In this document: positions 1-9,465 of the stretch, in pieces
How positions within the stretch are numbered: the stretch's first letter is position 1
Layout: every line of letters starts with the position of its first letter
Source: Sphingobacteriales bacterium
Lineage (GTDB): Bacteria > Bacteroidota > Bacteroidia > Chitinophagales > UBA2359
DNA length: 64,000 nucleotides
Direction: 5' to 3'
Assembly (NCBI GenBank): GCA_016711295.1
Contig: JADJTE010000012.1
Coordinates: forward strand, 1 to 64,000
The notes under the pieces: model-generated
Told to the model about the DNA's origin: nothing
Database searches by the model: none
Seen by the model: the letters and a program-made list of their open reading frames with translations, nothing else
Made by a program: the position numbers and the translations under genes

Positions 1-1528
1 AGCAGCACTCTGACCGTTAGCAATACCAGGTCCGCTGCGGCGGGTAGCTATACCGTTTACTGTTACCCGGGCACAACAGGTTCATTGGTACGCACAGCCA
101 GCGTTTGCTAAATATAGCCCGTAGGGCAAGTAGCCGCCGTATCGCTCACATCGCCCTGTGTGTCTTGCAACGTCGAGGCACTTGGTCCTACACCAGCCTT
201 TACTTGGTCGCCCGCAAACAATGCTAGCACTACTTGACATACAAGCCATACCACAGATGCCGCCTTTGCCAACGTAGTAGCAAGTGCTAACAATTTAATA
301 GCTCCTACTTATACGCCTATTACGCCTTTGAGCGGAGCTACCACGTATTTCTGGCGCGTGAGGGGCATAAATGGCTGCGGCAATGGCACATATAGTGCCG
401 CTTTCGTATTTGCTACCGGCGGCAATACTTGCACCAATTTTGTATCGAGTGATGTACCCAAAACGATTTCAACGAGCGCCGTTGCGCCTACGGTCAATTC
501 CACGGTCAGTATCAGCAGCTATGAGCAATGTTACCGATGTAGATGTCCTGAACATACAAAGGCACGCATAGCTATGGGCGACCTCCATTTAGGTTACTCA
601 GCGCAAGTAGCACTTAATATAATACTGAATGATTTTAGTAGTCTACCTTAGCACGGCAAAAAGCAATTTTAACGTCAATTTGATGACGACGCTACCGCGG
701 AGAGTCTTACGCCTAACAATCCGGCACGTACCGCTCCGCGTCTAACGCCCTGACTACCTTAGACGGACAAAACCCCATAGGTACTTGGACGCTACGCATC
801 GAAGATGTAGCCAACCAAGACGGCGGCTCGCTCAATAGTTGGACTTTGCGCCTATGCCAAACAGGTAGTGGTGCATTGAGCGGCAACAGCTACCTTAAAA
901 GTATTGTTGGAAGGCGCGTATAGCAGCGGCACAATGAGTACCGCACTCAAGACCGCTAACCTGCTACCCCTAAGCCAACCCTATTCGCTGTCTCCATTTG
1001 GCTATGCGGGCGGCGAAGCCGTAGCCGCGCAAAGCAATCTGCCTACTAATATGACCGACTGGATATTAGTAGAAGCATGGAATGGTACTACCGCTCGTAG
1101 AACGCCGCGCCGCATGGCTGCTTAGCGACGGCTCGGTAGTAGAACCAGGCAACGTATCGAGCGGAGTCAAATTTTTTAACCTCCAAAATGGACAATCGTA
1201 TAGCATTGCTATCCGTCACCGCAACCACGTAGCCATTATCAGTACCAACCCTGTAGCCGTCAGCAGCAACGCCCTTAGCTACGACTTCACGACCGCCGTA
1301 AGCCGCTTGGGCAATGCGCAACAAATAGGTCGGGCGGCAAAGCCATCATGCGAGCAGGCGACCCTAATGCCAATGGCGTAATCATTTGCCGATTATAATA
1401 TTTATAGAAACGCCGCCGCAGGCTACCACCCTGGCGATGCCAATCTAAGCGGCACCATCAGCACCACCGATTTTAATTTCTATCGAAGCAACGCCGGACA
1501 TATCGGTATGCCCATCTTGCGCTACTAA
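1..1528 (+). pseudogene. Broken secreted protein: Fn3-like, P-domain, dockerin-like C-terminus (5' end outside window)
   Basis: Coding signal runs through all three plus-strand frames and is cut by many stops. From about 230 to 420 there is a fibronectin-III-like segment (ATTYFWRVRGINGCGNGTYS). From about 430 to 870 there is a proprotein-convertase P-domain (SSDVPKTIS near the start, GTWTLRIEDVANQDGGSLNS near the end). From about 900 to 1528 there is an Ig-like and dockerin-like tail ending GDANLSGTISTTDFNFYRSN and stopping at 1526-1528. This order is typical of secreted Bacteroidota proteases and adhesins, but no catalytic domain lies in the window. At least six frame changes are needed, more than in any other gene here, so true decay is possible in addition to sequencing indels. 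No T9SS sorting domain is visible at the C-terminus. Confidence 0.6.
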
Positions 1529-1645
1529 ATACAATGCTTAGATAACTCTTGTTGCGCACTGCCCGCTAAAATGATGCTCTGCGTAACATGAGTATCCCTC
1601 AGACTTTCGCGCTGCTAAGATATAAACACTCTTGTAGCCGACCTC

Positions 1646-1793
1646 ACTTATTCGTAACTATTTAGCCTTGTAGGGGCAGCCCCAATAATAGCTATTTCTA
1701 ATTGAATATGCTATGATTTCGGGCATTATTAGATGAGTATTGCCCATTACCCCATACCCAAAAACCCCATACCCTAAATAGTTACACTTATTC
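1646..1793 (+). mobile_element. MITE module M1 (132 bp) with 8-bp target duplication
   Basis: The element proper is 1654-1785. It starts GTAACTATTTAGCC and ends CCTAAATAGTTAC (inverted ends) and is flanked on both sides by ACTTATTC (1646-1653 and 1786-1793), a perfect 8-bp direct repeat. It has no ORF. A near-identical 132-bp copy lies at 23946-24077. The right target duplication ends 12 bp before the gcvT start codon, so the element sits directly in the gcvT 5' region and may carry or displace its promoter. Confidence 0.9.
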
Positions 1794-1804
1794 TATTCTA
1801 TTTG

Positions 1805-2893
1805 ATGAACACAACCCCATTTATACAGTATCACCAAACCTTGGGGGCAAAAATTGTCCCTTTCGCAGGTTATCAGATGCCCATCAGCTATACGAGCATC
1901 AACGACGAACACTTATGCGTGCGCCAAAAAGCGGGTATTTTTGACGTATCCCACATGGGTGAGTTTATCGTGCGCGGCGCAGGGGCATTAGACCTCATAC
2001 AGCGCGTAACGAGCAACGACGCATCGAAACTAAGCCCAGGCAAAGTGCAATATAGTTGTATGCCCAACGCTCAAGGCGGCATTATCGACGATTTGTTGGT
2101 CTATTGCTTACCCGACAACTCGTATATGTTGGTAGTAAATGCCGCCAATATTGAAAAAGATTTTGCCCACATCAGCGAACAAAACCAAAGTATCGGAGCC
2201 GAATTATTAGATATATCAGCGCGTACAGCCTTGTTAGCCATACAAGGACCCTTAGCTACCCAAGCCCTACAAACGCTCACCGACTTACCTCTCGCCGATA
2301 TGACTTATTATACCTGCGCCAAAGGTACGTTTGCAGGTGTGCCCAATGTATTGGTGTCCGAAACAGGCTATACGGGTGCAGGTGGGTTTGAGGTGTATTT
2401 CTATAACGAACACGCTGATACAATTTGGCAAGCCATCATGGAAGCAGGTAAAGCAGTTGGGTTACAACCCATTGGGCTTGCTGCCCGCGATACGTTGCGC
2501 TTAGAAAAGGGGTTCTGCCTGTATGGAAATGATATAGACGATACGACATCGCCCTTTGAAGCAGGTTTGGGTTGGATTACAAGGCTGAACAAAAATGCCG
2601 ATTTTGTAGGAAAAAACGCCTTAATAGCCCAAAAAGCAGCAGGTATCGGACGAAAATTGGTGGGTTTTGTCATCGAGGACAAGGCAATTGCCCGCCATGG
2701 CTATGACCTCACTAATCCCGATGATCAATCGGTCATAGGGCAGGTTACATCGGGTACGTTCTCGCCTTCCTTACAACAATCAATAGGTATGGGCTACGTG
2801 GCTACTGCCTACACCACCGAAGGCACAATAATAGGTGTGCAAATAAGACAACGCAATATAAAGGCAAAAGTGGTCAAATTGCCATTTTTATAA
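1805..2893 (+). CDS. gcvT: Aminomethyltransferase, glycine cleavage system T-protein
   Basis: A 362-residue protein of normal length for GcvT. It transfers the methylene group from the aminomethyl-lipoyl H-protein to tetrahydrofolate and releases ammonia. The N-terminus (HQTLGAKIVPFAGYQMPISY) and VSHMGEF are family signatures. GGIIDDLLVY near residue 95 is where the T-protein catalytic aspartate lies. ETGYTGAGGFEVY and the C-terminal VTSGTFSPSL/IGMGYV segments are also typical. The ATG at 1805 is chosen; an in-frame TTG lies one codon upstream. No gcvH or gcvP is adjacent, so it stands alone. It reads toward hutU, and a shared hairpin terminator separates the two genes. Confidence 0.96.
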   Translation: MNTTPFIQYHQTLGAKIVPFAGYQMPISYTSINDEHLCVRQKAGIFDVSHMGEFIVRGAGALDLIQRVTSNDASKLSPGKVQYSCMPNAQGGIIDDLLVYCLPDNSYMLVVNAANIEKDFAHISEQNQSIGAELLDISARTALLAIQGPLATQALQTLTDLPLADMTYYTCAKGTFAGVPNVLVSETGYTGAGGFEVYFYNEHADTIWQAIMEAGKAVGLQPIGLAARDTLRLEKGFCLYGNDIDDTTSPFEAGLGWITRLNKNADFVGKNALIAQKAAGIGRKLVGFVIEDKAIARHGYDLTNPDDQSVIGQVTSGTFSPSLQQSIGMGYVATAYTTEGTIIGVQIRQRNIKAKVVKLPFL

Positions 2894-2918
2894 GATAGCC
2901 GCTGCCGCACGCCCCCAC

Positions 2919-2967
2919 CCCCCAATACTCTACGTCAAGCCCATAGCCCGAAGCAGAGTATTGGGGG
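2919..2967. terminator. Bidirectional hairpin terminator gcvT / hutU
   Basis: A perfect 13-bp stem, CCCCCAATACTCT (2919-2931) and AGAGTATTGGGGG (2955-2967), with a 23-nt loop, followed on the plus strand by TTTGTTTG. It lies between two convergent genes. Confidence 0.75.
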
Positions 2968-3057
2968 TTTGTTTGTAGTAGGGCTGTAAGGCTCTTTTAC
3001 CAAGTTCCATAACCCCGCTTTTTGCCTTCACGTGCGTGGGAGGCGTTTTCCGTTTTT

Positions 3058-4725
3058 TTAGCCCAATCTACTGAATAAATCTAAGCGGTGCTGTCGGGCG
3101 GTATCTTGGGCAATATCATAGCCCGCATCGGCGTGGCGGATTACGCCCATAGCGGGGTCGTTGTTTAGCACGCGAGCGAGGCGGCGAGTAGCTGCGTCAG
3201 TGCCGTCAGCTACGATGACCATGCCTGCGTGTAGCGAATAGCCCATACCTACACCGCCGCCGTGATGAAACGATACCCAACTTGCGCCCGCCGCCGTATT
3301 GATAAGGGCGTTGAGAATGGGCCAATCGGCTACGGCATCAGAGCCGTCGAGCATAGCTTCGGTTTCGCGGTTGGGCGATGCTACTGAACCTGTATCTAAA
3401 TGGTCGCGTCCAATAACGATTGGGGCACTTACTTTGCCGCCTGAACCAACTCGTTAAATGCCAAGCCCGCCTTAGCGCGGTCGCCCATACCGAGCCAACA
3501 AATGCGGGCAGGCAAGCCCTGAAATGCGATGCGCTCTTGTGCCATCGTGAGCCATCGCACTAATCCTTTATTGTGCGGAAATAATCGCAATAGTGTTTCG
3601 TCGCAAACGGCTATATCGTTGGGGTCGCCGGATAAGGCTACGAATCGGAAAGGTCCCGACCCCTTGACAGAACAAGGGGCGAATATAGGCGGGTACAAAG
3701 CCCGGAAATTGGAAAGCATCGCTTACTTGGCGGCGGTCGTAGGCTTGCCCGCGTAGGTTATTGCCATAGTCAAATGTAATAGCTCCGCGCCGTTGCAGTT
3801 CGAGCATTAATTGTACGTGTTTTGCCATAGTATCCCACGACAATCGGCGGTATTCGTCGGGGTTATCGCGGCGCAATTGTTCGAGGGCATCGTTGCTCAT
3901 GCCTTCGGGGTAATAGCTCAATTCGTCGTGTGCCGATGTTTGGTCGGTGAGTGTGTCGGGTGTAATATTGCGACTGATGAGGCGTTGCAGCAGTTCGGTG
4001 GCGTTGCACACTACGCCGATAGAAATGGCTTCGTTGTTGATTTTGGCAGCCATTGCCGCATCGATAGCCATGTCTATATCCGTAAATTTGAGGTCGATAT
4101 ATCGCGTTTCCAAACGTTTGTCTATACGCCATTCTTCGGTTTCTGCCGCCAAGCATACGCCTTCGTTCATCGTGATGGCTAAGGGTTGTGCGCCGCCCAT
4201 GCCACCCAATCCCGCAGTGACGTTGAGTGTGCCGCGCAGTGTGCCGCCAAAATGTTGGTTGGCTAAGGACAAGAACGTTTCGTAAGTGCCTTGCACAATG
4301 CCTTGTGTGCCGATATAAATCCAAGAGCCAGCGGTCATTTGTCCGTACATCATCAAGCCCTTTTGCTCCAATTCGCGAAAATGCTCCCATGTCGCCCATT
4401 TGCCTACCAAATTAGAGTTGGCAATAATAACGCGTGGCGCGTCGGGGTGTGTGGGCAAGATACCGACGGGTTTGCCCGACTGTACGAGTAGGGTTTCGGT
4501 GTCTTCCAAATCGCGTAGTGCTTTTACAATCAGGTCGAAAGATTCCCAATTACGAGCAGCCTTACCCGTACCGCCATACACGACTAAATCTTCGGGACGC
4601 TCGGCTACGCGAGGGTCCAAATTGTTGTGCAGCATTCCGAGGGCTGCCTCTTGTACCCAGCCTTGCACGACAGTTGGTTGCCGGTGGGAGTGTGTAAATG
4701 AAATGTTTTGGGGATGTCAGAGATG
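3058..4725 (-). CDS. hutU: Urocanate hydratase (frameshifted three times)
   Basis: Histidine degradation enzyme converting urocanate to imidazolone propionate with tightly bound NAD+. Three frames together give an essentially complete urocanase. The N-terminus (TPTGNQLSCK) leads into GWVQEAAL, followed by the NAD-binding stretch TAGLGGMGGAQP, then YIRPLFC with the active-site-region cysteine, GPFRFVALSGDP, QGLPARICWLG, GRDHLDTGSV and a standard C-terminus (NDPAMGVIRHADAGYD). Frame breaks lie near 4663 (a lost A in a run of three), near 3670 (one extra base) and near 3437 (a lost G in a run of three). No in-frame ATG is clear at the 5' end, so 4725 is approximate. No other hut genes are in the window. 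The pattern suggests an intact gene with sequence errors. Confidence 0.88.
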
Positions 4726-4763
4726 GTGTTTTTATGGGCAATAAGTAGAAAATCTTAGCGTCC

Positions 4764-7014
4764 TTACTTTTTAGGTTCGTCTTTGGGTGGTTTGGGTATT
4801 AGTTCGGGGTCTTCGTAAATTTCGTAGCCTGTGCCGCCTTTTTCAAACATAATTTTTCTGCCTAAGCGCAAAAATTCGGCAAATGTGCGGTCGCTTGTCA
4901 CCAAATCGTAGTATTCTTTGGTGGCAAAGGCGATGCGTTTTAGGCTACTTCGCTTTTGCAGGGCTTTGTCCGATACCCATGCACCGCCCGATGTTTTGTA
5001 CATTACTTTGCCTTGAACAACAATATTATCGGTACTCACGCTTTCGGGATTGGCTTGTAGTAATTCCAATTGTTTGGGGTTATCTACCGTTAATAAGTTA
5101 TATAGTGTTCGGCTGGCTGCCATAGCTGCTGCGCCGTTTGCTTGGGTTAGATCGGCGTGTTTGTCGGGGGCAGTAAAGGTGGTGGAGGCAAATTCTTTGG
5201 AATAGGATTGTTCTTCGTTCACCCAATAGTCGGTATAAGGTGTAGAGATGAGGTGTTCTTGGGCAAGTTCTACAATTTCGTCTTGCAAATCCTCGTCTTC
5301 CTCTTTGCGCAATTCCGATGCTTTGGTAGCCATAGCCCGCATTGCCCAAAGTCGGGGTACAAAGCCATAGCGCGTATCGTTGTCGGGGAAGGGTGTTTTG
5401 AAATTGTAGCGGTTCATTTTTTCGTTTACATCGCCAATCAAGGACACGTTTATTTCGCCTGCTTTTTTGTAGCGTCCAGCAAGGGTCATTTTTTTGCCTT
5501 TGAAAAAGTTTTCGGGCTTGCGCGGGAAACTCTCTTTGGTTTCAAAGCCATCGCTAAAATATAGTTGCAAATTGTTCAATACTGGGGCATTGATAGTAGA
5601 GAAAAATTCGGTGCTTTTTTTGTCAAAATCTTCGTTGGGCAATGCGTAGCGCGTGTAGCCTTGTGTAAACCACGACATGCGGTCTAACAAATGCACATCG
5701 GTTTCGCCAAATCCGAAACCATAAATGCGCAAGGTTTTGAGGTTGGCAATTTGGATTAAATCCACCAAATCGTCTTGGTCGGTATTGCCAGCCGTGGCAC
5801 CGCCTGCCGTCACCCACACCACATAATAGGGCAATACCCGTTGGGTTTTGGCAGATAGAATATATTTCAATGCTGCTTCGGTATTGCTTTTCCCGCCCGA
5901 CGAAAGGGCATTTACATAATCTTTGGCTTTTTGGGCATTGCCTTCGAGCGGCACAATTTCGGGGAAAGCTGCTGCCGTAACGGTATTATAAGCCACTACA
6001 TTGAGGCGGTCGCCTTTGCGCAACATATCTATCCAACTGCATACCGATTTTTTCATGTCGGCGAGCTGGGCGGCGGGCATATTTTCGGACATATCGAGCA
6101 AAAACACCACTTCTTTATTGACCAAATCTTGCTCGGTGACGTATGCAGCGTCGAACGATAAGAAATAGTAGCCGTCCTTGTTGGGTTCTTTGTAGGTATA
6201 TAGCGAGTAGCCTATATGTTGGTCGCCGATGCTATAAAAGATAGTAAAATCTTTATCTTCGCTTAGCTTTTTTTTGATACAATGCTATAAGTGGCTTCCT
6301 GTGGGCGAGGTTTGTTGCGCTTCGAGGGGTGCGATATGCAAACCAAATTGGTAAGTTTACCCGTTGTTTTTAGGTTCAGGTGAACTCAAAATTGGATAGC
6401 GGCGATGGGTTGAGCGATTGGGTGCTAAGAGAATGGGTAAATTCGTAGCTGGTATTATTTTGCAATACTAAGGGCTGCTTGTACGATACTTTTATTTTAT
6501 AAGTAGTGCGCGGCAAACACGAGTATATGCCTACTTTATACATGGCTTGCCCTGCATATTGCCAAAAGGCGGGGTTATTGCTGCGTTTTACCAAATCCTC
6601 AAAAGTATAATAGGCTTTGTCGGCTTCCCAAAGTTCGGCGCGATATTTCGATTCATTTTTGCCGTCATCAACCATGACCGTAAAATCGGTGGGTCTTACG
6701 CCTTGTGGCAATGGGAATAGGTAATAAACTTGTAGGGTATCGTTGGCGGGATTATAAAATGTTTGCTCTATATTAACAGTTGCGGTATGGGTGCCATCTA
6801 TATTAACAGTCGTTTTTTCGGATTGCAGCGATACCATAGTGGGCGAAAATTTGTCGGGAAATACTTTTAAGTACGAAACGGGTTTATCGCTGGGGTGCCA
6901 ATAATAATCTTTGGCAGGTCCAGTAGCGATAAAGCCGCTTGCTTGCAAGTTTGGGGCGGCAATACCCCAACAAACAAGGGCAAATAGCAGATACAGCAGG
7001 TTTTGGTATTTCAT
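4764..7014 (-). CDS. Secreted VIT + von Willebrand A domain protein (frameshifted)
   Basis: The start at 7014 gives a signal peptide (MKYQNLLYLLFALVCWGIAA). A VIT domain follows (residues ~50-200; NIEQTFYNPANDTLQVYYLF and FPLPQGVRPTDF). After a break between about 6380 and 6250 comes a VWA domain starting NKEVVFLLDMSENMPAAQL. The architecture matches inter-alpha-trypsin-inhibitor-like and bacterial VIT/VWA surface proteins. The metal site looks degenerate: DMSEN replaces DxSxS, and WVTAGGATAG lacks the aspartate of the usual TDG. It may therefore not bind metal in the standard way. The C-terminal ~200 residues are charged, contain no obvious sorting domain and end PKPPKDEPKK. Function unknown; perhaps protein-protein contacts at the envelope. 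Confidence 0.75.
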
Positions 7015-7161
7015 GGTGGGTTTCGGGGGGTAGAAGTAAAAAAGGATTTTTTGGTGCGGCAAAAATACAAAACTGTTTTGGATTAGGCTTTTCTATGCGT
7101 ATGATTTTTTTTCATGGCTACTTATTTGGGCGCGGCTTGTGGGCATAAATTAAGGTGTATA

Positions 7162-7194
7162 TTGCTTATGGTATCAAAATATGACGTAACTTTG
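7162..7194 (+). promoter_or_regulatory. Putative Bacteroidota-type promoter of the 7231 gene
   Basis: TAACTTTG at 7187-7194 matches the -7 consensus TAnnTTTG. A weak upstream ATTG/TTG (7162-7164) lies 22 nt away, slightly long for a -33 box. The start codon is 37 nt downstream of the -7 box. Confidence 0.45.
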
Positions 7195-7230
7195 CGGGAC
7201 AAAATCAACTTGTTTAACCACCATTTTCTT

Positions 7231-7830
7231 ATGAAATCCAGAACCAGCCATTGGCATTTTTTATTGAGCCTTGTTCTATGCAGTTGCTTATTTATTGGAA
7301 ACAGCGCGGCAGCACAATCGGACAGCGACTCACAGCCCCGCAGCAAAAAGAATTTTTATATCGAAGGCGGCGGTAATGCCTTGATATTCAGCGTCAATTA
7401 TGATGCACGCTTTCAAAAGCGAACTGACGGCTTTGGCTATCGCATTGGTATAGGCGGCTTTACGAGTTTAGACCTCAACAGCGGCGGTCGCTCTTTGTTG
7501 GCAGTACCCGTACAAATCAACTATTTAGCAGGCAAAGGAGCACATTTTTTCGAAGCAGGTTTGGGAGCTACCTATAGCACTGACGGCTTTTGGGAAAACG
7601 AATCAATACAGAAAAAGACTCCTATCTTAGGCACTATCACATTTGGCTATCGTTATCAGCCCGTCAGCAGTGGTTTATTGATACGGGTGGGTATGACCCC
7701 TTTTTTCGGAGTCAAAAAAAATATAGAATATCACTACGACCAAGCAACGGGCATAAGTTGGAGTACGTTAGTAAGCGACCCACTGTTCTGGCCCCTCTAT
7801 GGCGGGCTTTCTGTGGGCTATACTTTTTAA
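7231..7830 (+). CDS. Small outer-membrane beta-barrel-like protein
   Basis: A 199-residue protein. The ATG at 7231 gives a signal peptide (hydrophobic LLSLVLCSCLFIG, cleavage after NSAAAQ). The mature part is made of alternating-pattern beta strands (YIEGGGNALIFSVNYDARF, YRIGIGGFTSLDL, HFFEAGLGATYS, LLIRVGMTPFFGV) and ends with aromatic GGLSVGYTF, as outer-membrane barrel proteins do. An upstream in-frame start at 7114 would place the signal peptide internally and is rejected. No specific family is recognised. It is probably an 8-strand barrel of unknown function. Confidence 0.7.
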   Translation: MKSRTSHWHFLLSLVLCSCLFIGNSAAAQSDSDSQPRSKKNFYIEGGGNALIFSVNYDARFQKRTDGFGYRIGIGGFTSLDLNSGGRSLLAVPVQINYLAGKGAHFFEAGLGATYSTDGFWENESIQKKTPILGTITFGYRYQPVSSGLLIRVGMTPFFGVKKNIEYHYDQATGISWSTLVSDPLFWPLYGGLSVGYTF

Positions 7831-7990
7831 AAAACACAGATTGTTAATATTAAACAGATTTGTTATACATAAATTGCCACGCATACACAAATAAGCTTAT
7901 CATGTATGCGTGGTTAGGAATTTATTAGCCAAGGCAAGTAGTCATCACCAAACACAAATATTTTTTATCCTAATTTTGTTTTCTCTTGCT

Positions 7991-9202
7991 ATGCAACACC
8001 TCAAACAACCCATACAAGAAGCCGCCCAACGACTATATGCCGATATGGTAGCCGTGCGCCGACACCTGCACAGCCAGCCCGAATTGTCTTATCGCGAACA
8101 CGAAACCTCGCGTTATGTGCAAGCCCAATTGTCGGCAGCGGGTATCCCTTTCCAGAATGGCATTGCCGATACGGGCATAGTTGCTGTGATAGAAGGTAAA
8201 AATCCGCACAAAGTCACTACCGCCCTTCGTGCCGATATGGACGCTTTGCCTATTCACGAAGAAAATGACGTATCCTACAAATCGAAAGATGCGGGCATTA
8301 TGCACGCCTGCGGGCACGACGCGCATACGTCTGCTCTTCTGGGCGCGGCTCGCATCCTACACAGCCTACGCCACGAATGGGAAGGTACGGTAAGATGTAT
8401 TTTTCAGCCCGCCGAAGAAAAAGCACCAGGCGGCGCATCGCTCATGATTCGCGACGGCGTTTTGCAAAATCCTACGCCAAACAGCATTATTGGTCAGCAC
8501 GTGTTTCCGATGTTGCCCGCTGGAATGGTCGGTTTTAGGCGGGGCAGAATGATGGCATCATCAGACGAGATAGCAATTAGCATCAAAGGGCGCGGCGGGC
8601 ACGGAGCCGTACCACAACTAAGCATAGACCCCATCGCTATCAGTGCGCAAGTGGTAGTAGCACTGCAACAATTGGTGAGCCGCATAGCCGACCCCATCGT
8701 ACCGAGCGTCTTGACATTAGGCAAAATCTATTCAGTAGGCGGCACCCACAACGTCATTCCCGAAGAGGTGCGCATAGAAGGTACTTTCAGGACGATGGAC
8801 GAAAAATGGCGATTCGAAGCGCACGAACGCATACGCCGCATCGTATTAGGCGTAGCCGAAAGTATGGGCGCAAAAGCGAGTATCGATATCGTAGTGGGCT
8901 ATCCGTTTCTGGTCAACGACGATGCTTTGACCGAACGCTGCATACAAGCCGCTATCGATTATTTAGGTGCCGACAAGGTGCGCGATATACCCATCCGCAT
9001 GACCTCCGAAGATTTTGCCTATTATACACACCATATACCCGGCTGTTTTTATCGCTTAGGAACTGCCGATTTCGAACGCGGTATCACTTCACAAGTACAC
9101 ACGCCTACCTTTGACATTGACGAAGCAGCCCTTGTAACAGGTGCGGGTCTGATGAGTTGGCTATCCCTCAACGAATTGGCAACCGCTATCTCAGCCCTGT
9201 AA
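7991..9202 (+). CDS. M20-family amidohydrolase / peptidase (N-acyl-amino-acid hydrolase type)
   Basis: A 403-residue zinc-dependent amidohydrolase of the M20D type (hippurate hydrolase, IAA-amino acid hydrolase, AmhX-like). It hydrolyses N-acyl amino acids in the cytoplasm. The motifs are in order: RRHLHSQPELSYREHETS, ALRADMDALPIHEEN, MHACGHDAHTSALLGAA, IFQPAEEKAPGGASLMI, GQHVFPMLPAGMVGF, the dimerisation domain beginning GRGGHGAVPQLSIDP, and the late metal-ligand motif MTSEDFAYYTHHIPG. The ATG at 7991 fits the family start (QPIQEAAQRLYADMVAVRRH). A TAATTTTG -7-like box lies at 7971-7978. Intact. Confidence 0.92.
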   Translation: MQHLKQPIQEAAQRLYADMVAVRRHLHSQPELSYREHETSRYVQAQLSAAGIPFQNGIADTGIVAVIEGKNPHKVTTALRADMDALPIHEENDVSYKSKDAGIMHACGHDAHTSALLGAARILHSLRHEWEGTVRCIFQPAEEKAPGGASLMIRDGVLQNPTPNSIIGQHVFPMLPAGMVGFRRGRMMASSDEIAISIKGRGGHGAVPQLSIDPIAISAQVVVALQQLVSRIADPIVPSVLTLGKIYSVGGTHNVIPEEVRIEGTFRTMDEKWRFEAHERIRRIVLGVAESMGAKASIDIVVGYPFLVNDDALTERCIQAAIDYLGADKVRDIPIRMTSEDFAYYTHHIPGCFYRLGTADFERGITSQVHTPTFDIDEAALVTGAGLMSWLSLNELATAISAL

Positions 9203-9222
9203 TTCTATTCCTCAATTTGTAA

Positions 9223-9465
9223 CTATTGGTTTGATTTTCTAATTTTGAGTATTAATTTTGTCTGCTGTGTATCCATCTCCAAGCGTTAGGACTTAGGAAA
9301 TAGCGTTAGATAATTGAGATATTAGTTCAAGAACTCCCCCTAAGCCCCTCAAAGAGGGGGAATTTATACAAGATATAATTTACTGATTATCAATAATTTA
9401 TGATAAATTATAAAAAATATTTAATGTATTTTTTTTAAAGTGACATAAACATATTACATCGGTAT
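9223..9465 (+). repeat. Repeat module M3, truncated copy, invading the AI-2E gene 3' end
   Basis: This stretch matches the M3 copies at 24078-24388 and 62766-63076 base for base over long runs, including TTGAGTATTAATTTTG, the G/C-rich CCCCTCAAAGAGGGGG block and GATTATCAATAATTTATGAT. It starts at CTATTGGTTTGATTTT, a variant of the M3 end, and homology stops at about 9465. It overlaps the last ~21 codons and stop of the minus-strand permease (9398-10724). Confidence 0.8.

Noticed and set aside
1..1528. Dockerin-like tail as evidence of a cellulosome
   Set aside because: The GDANLSGTISTTDFNFYRSN motif is common at C-termini of secreted Bacteroidota proteins, and no cohesin or cellulase is present.
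3058..4725. hutU as a true pseudogene
   Set aside because: All catalytic and cofactor motifs are preserved across three frames, and two of three breaks are one-base homopolymer changes, matching the error pattern elsewhere.
7114..7230. Upstream start for the outer-membrane barrel gene
   Set aside because: It would put 39 residues before a clear signal peptide and would start upstream of the likely promoter box at 7187-7194.
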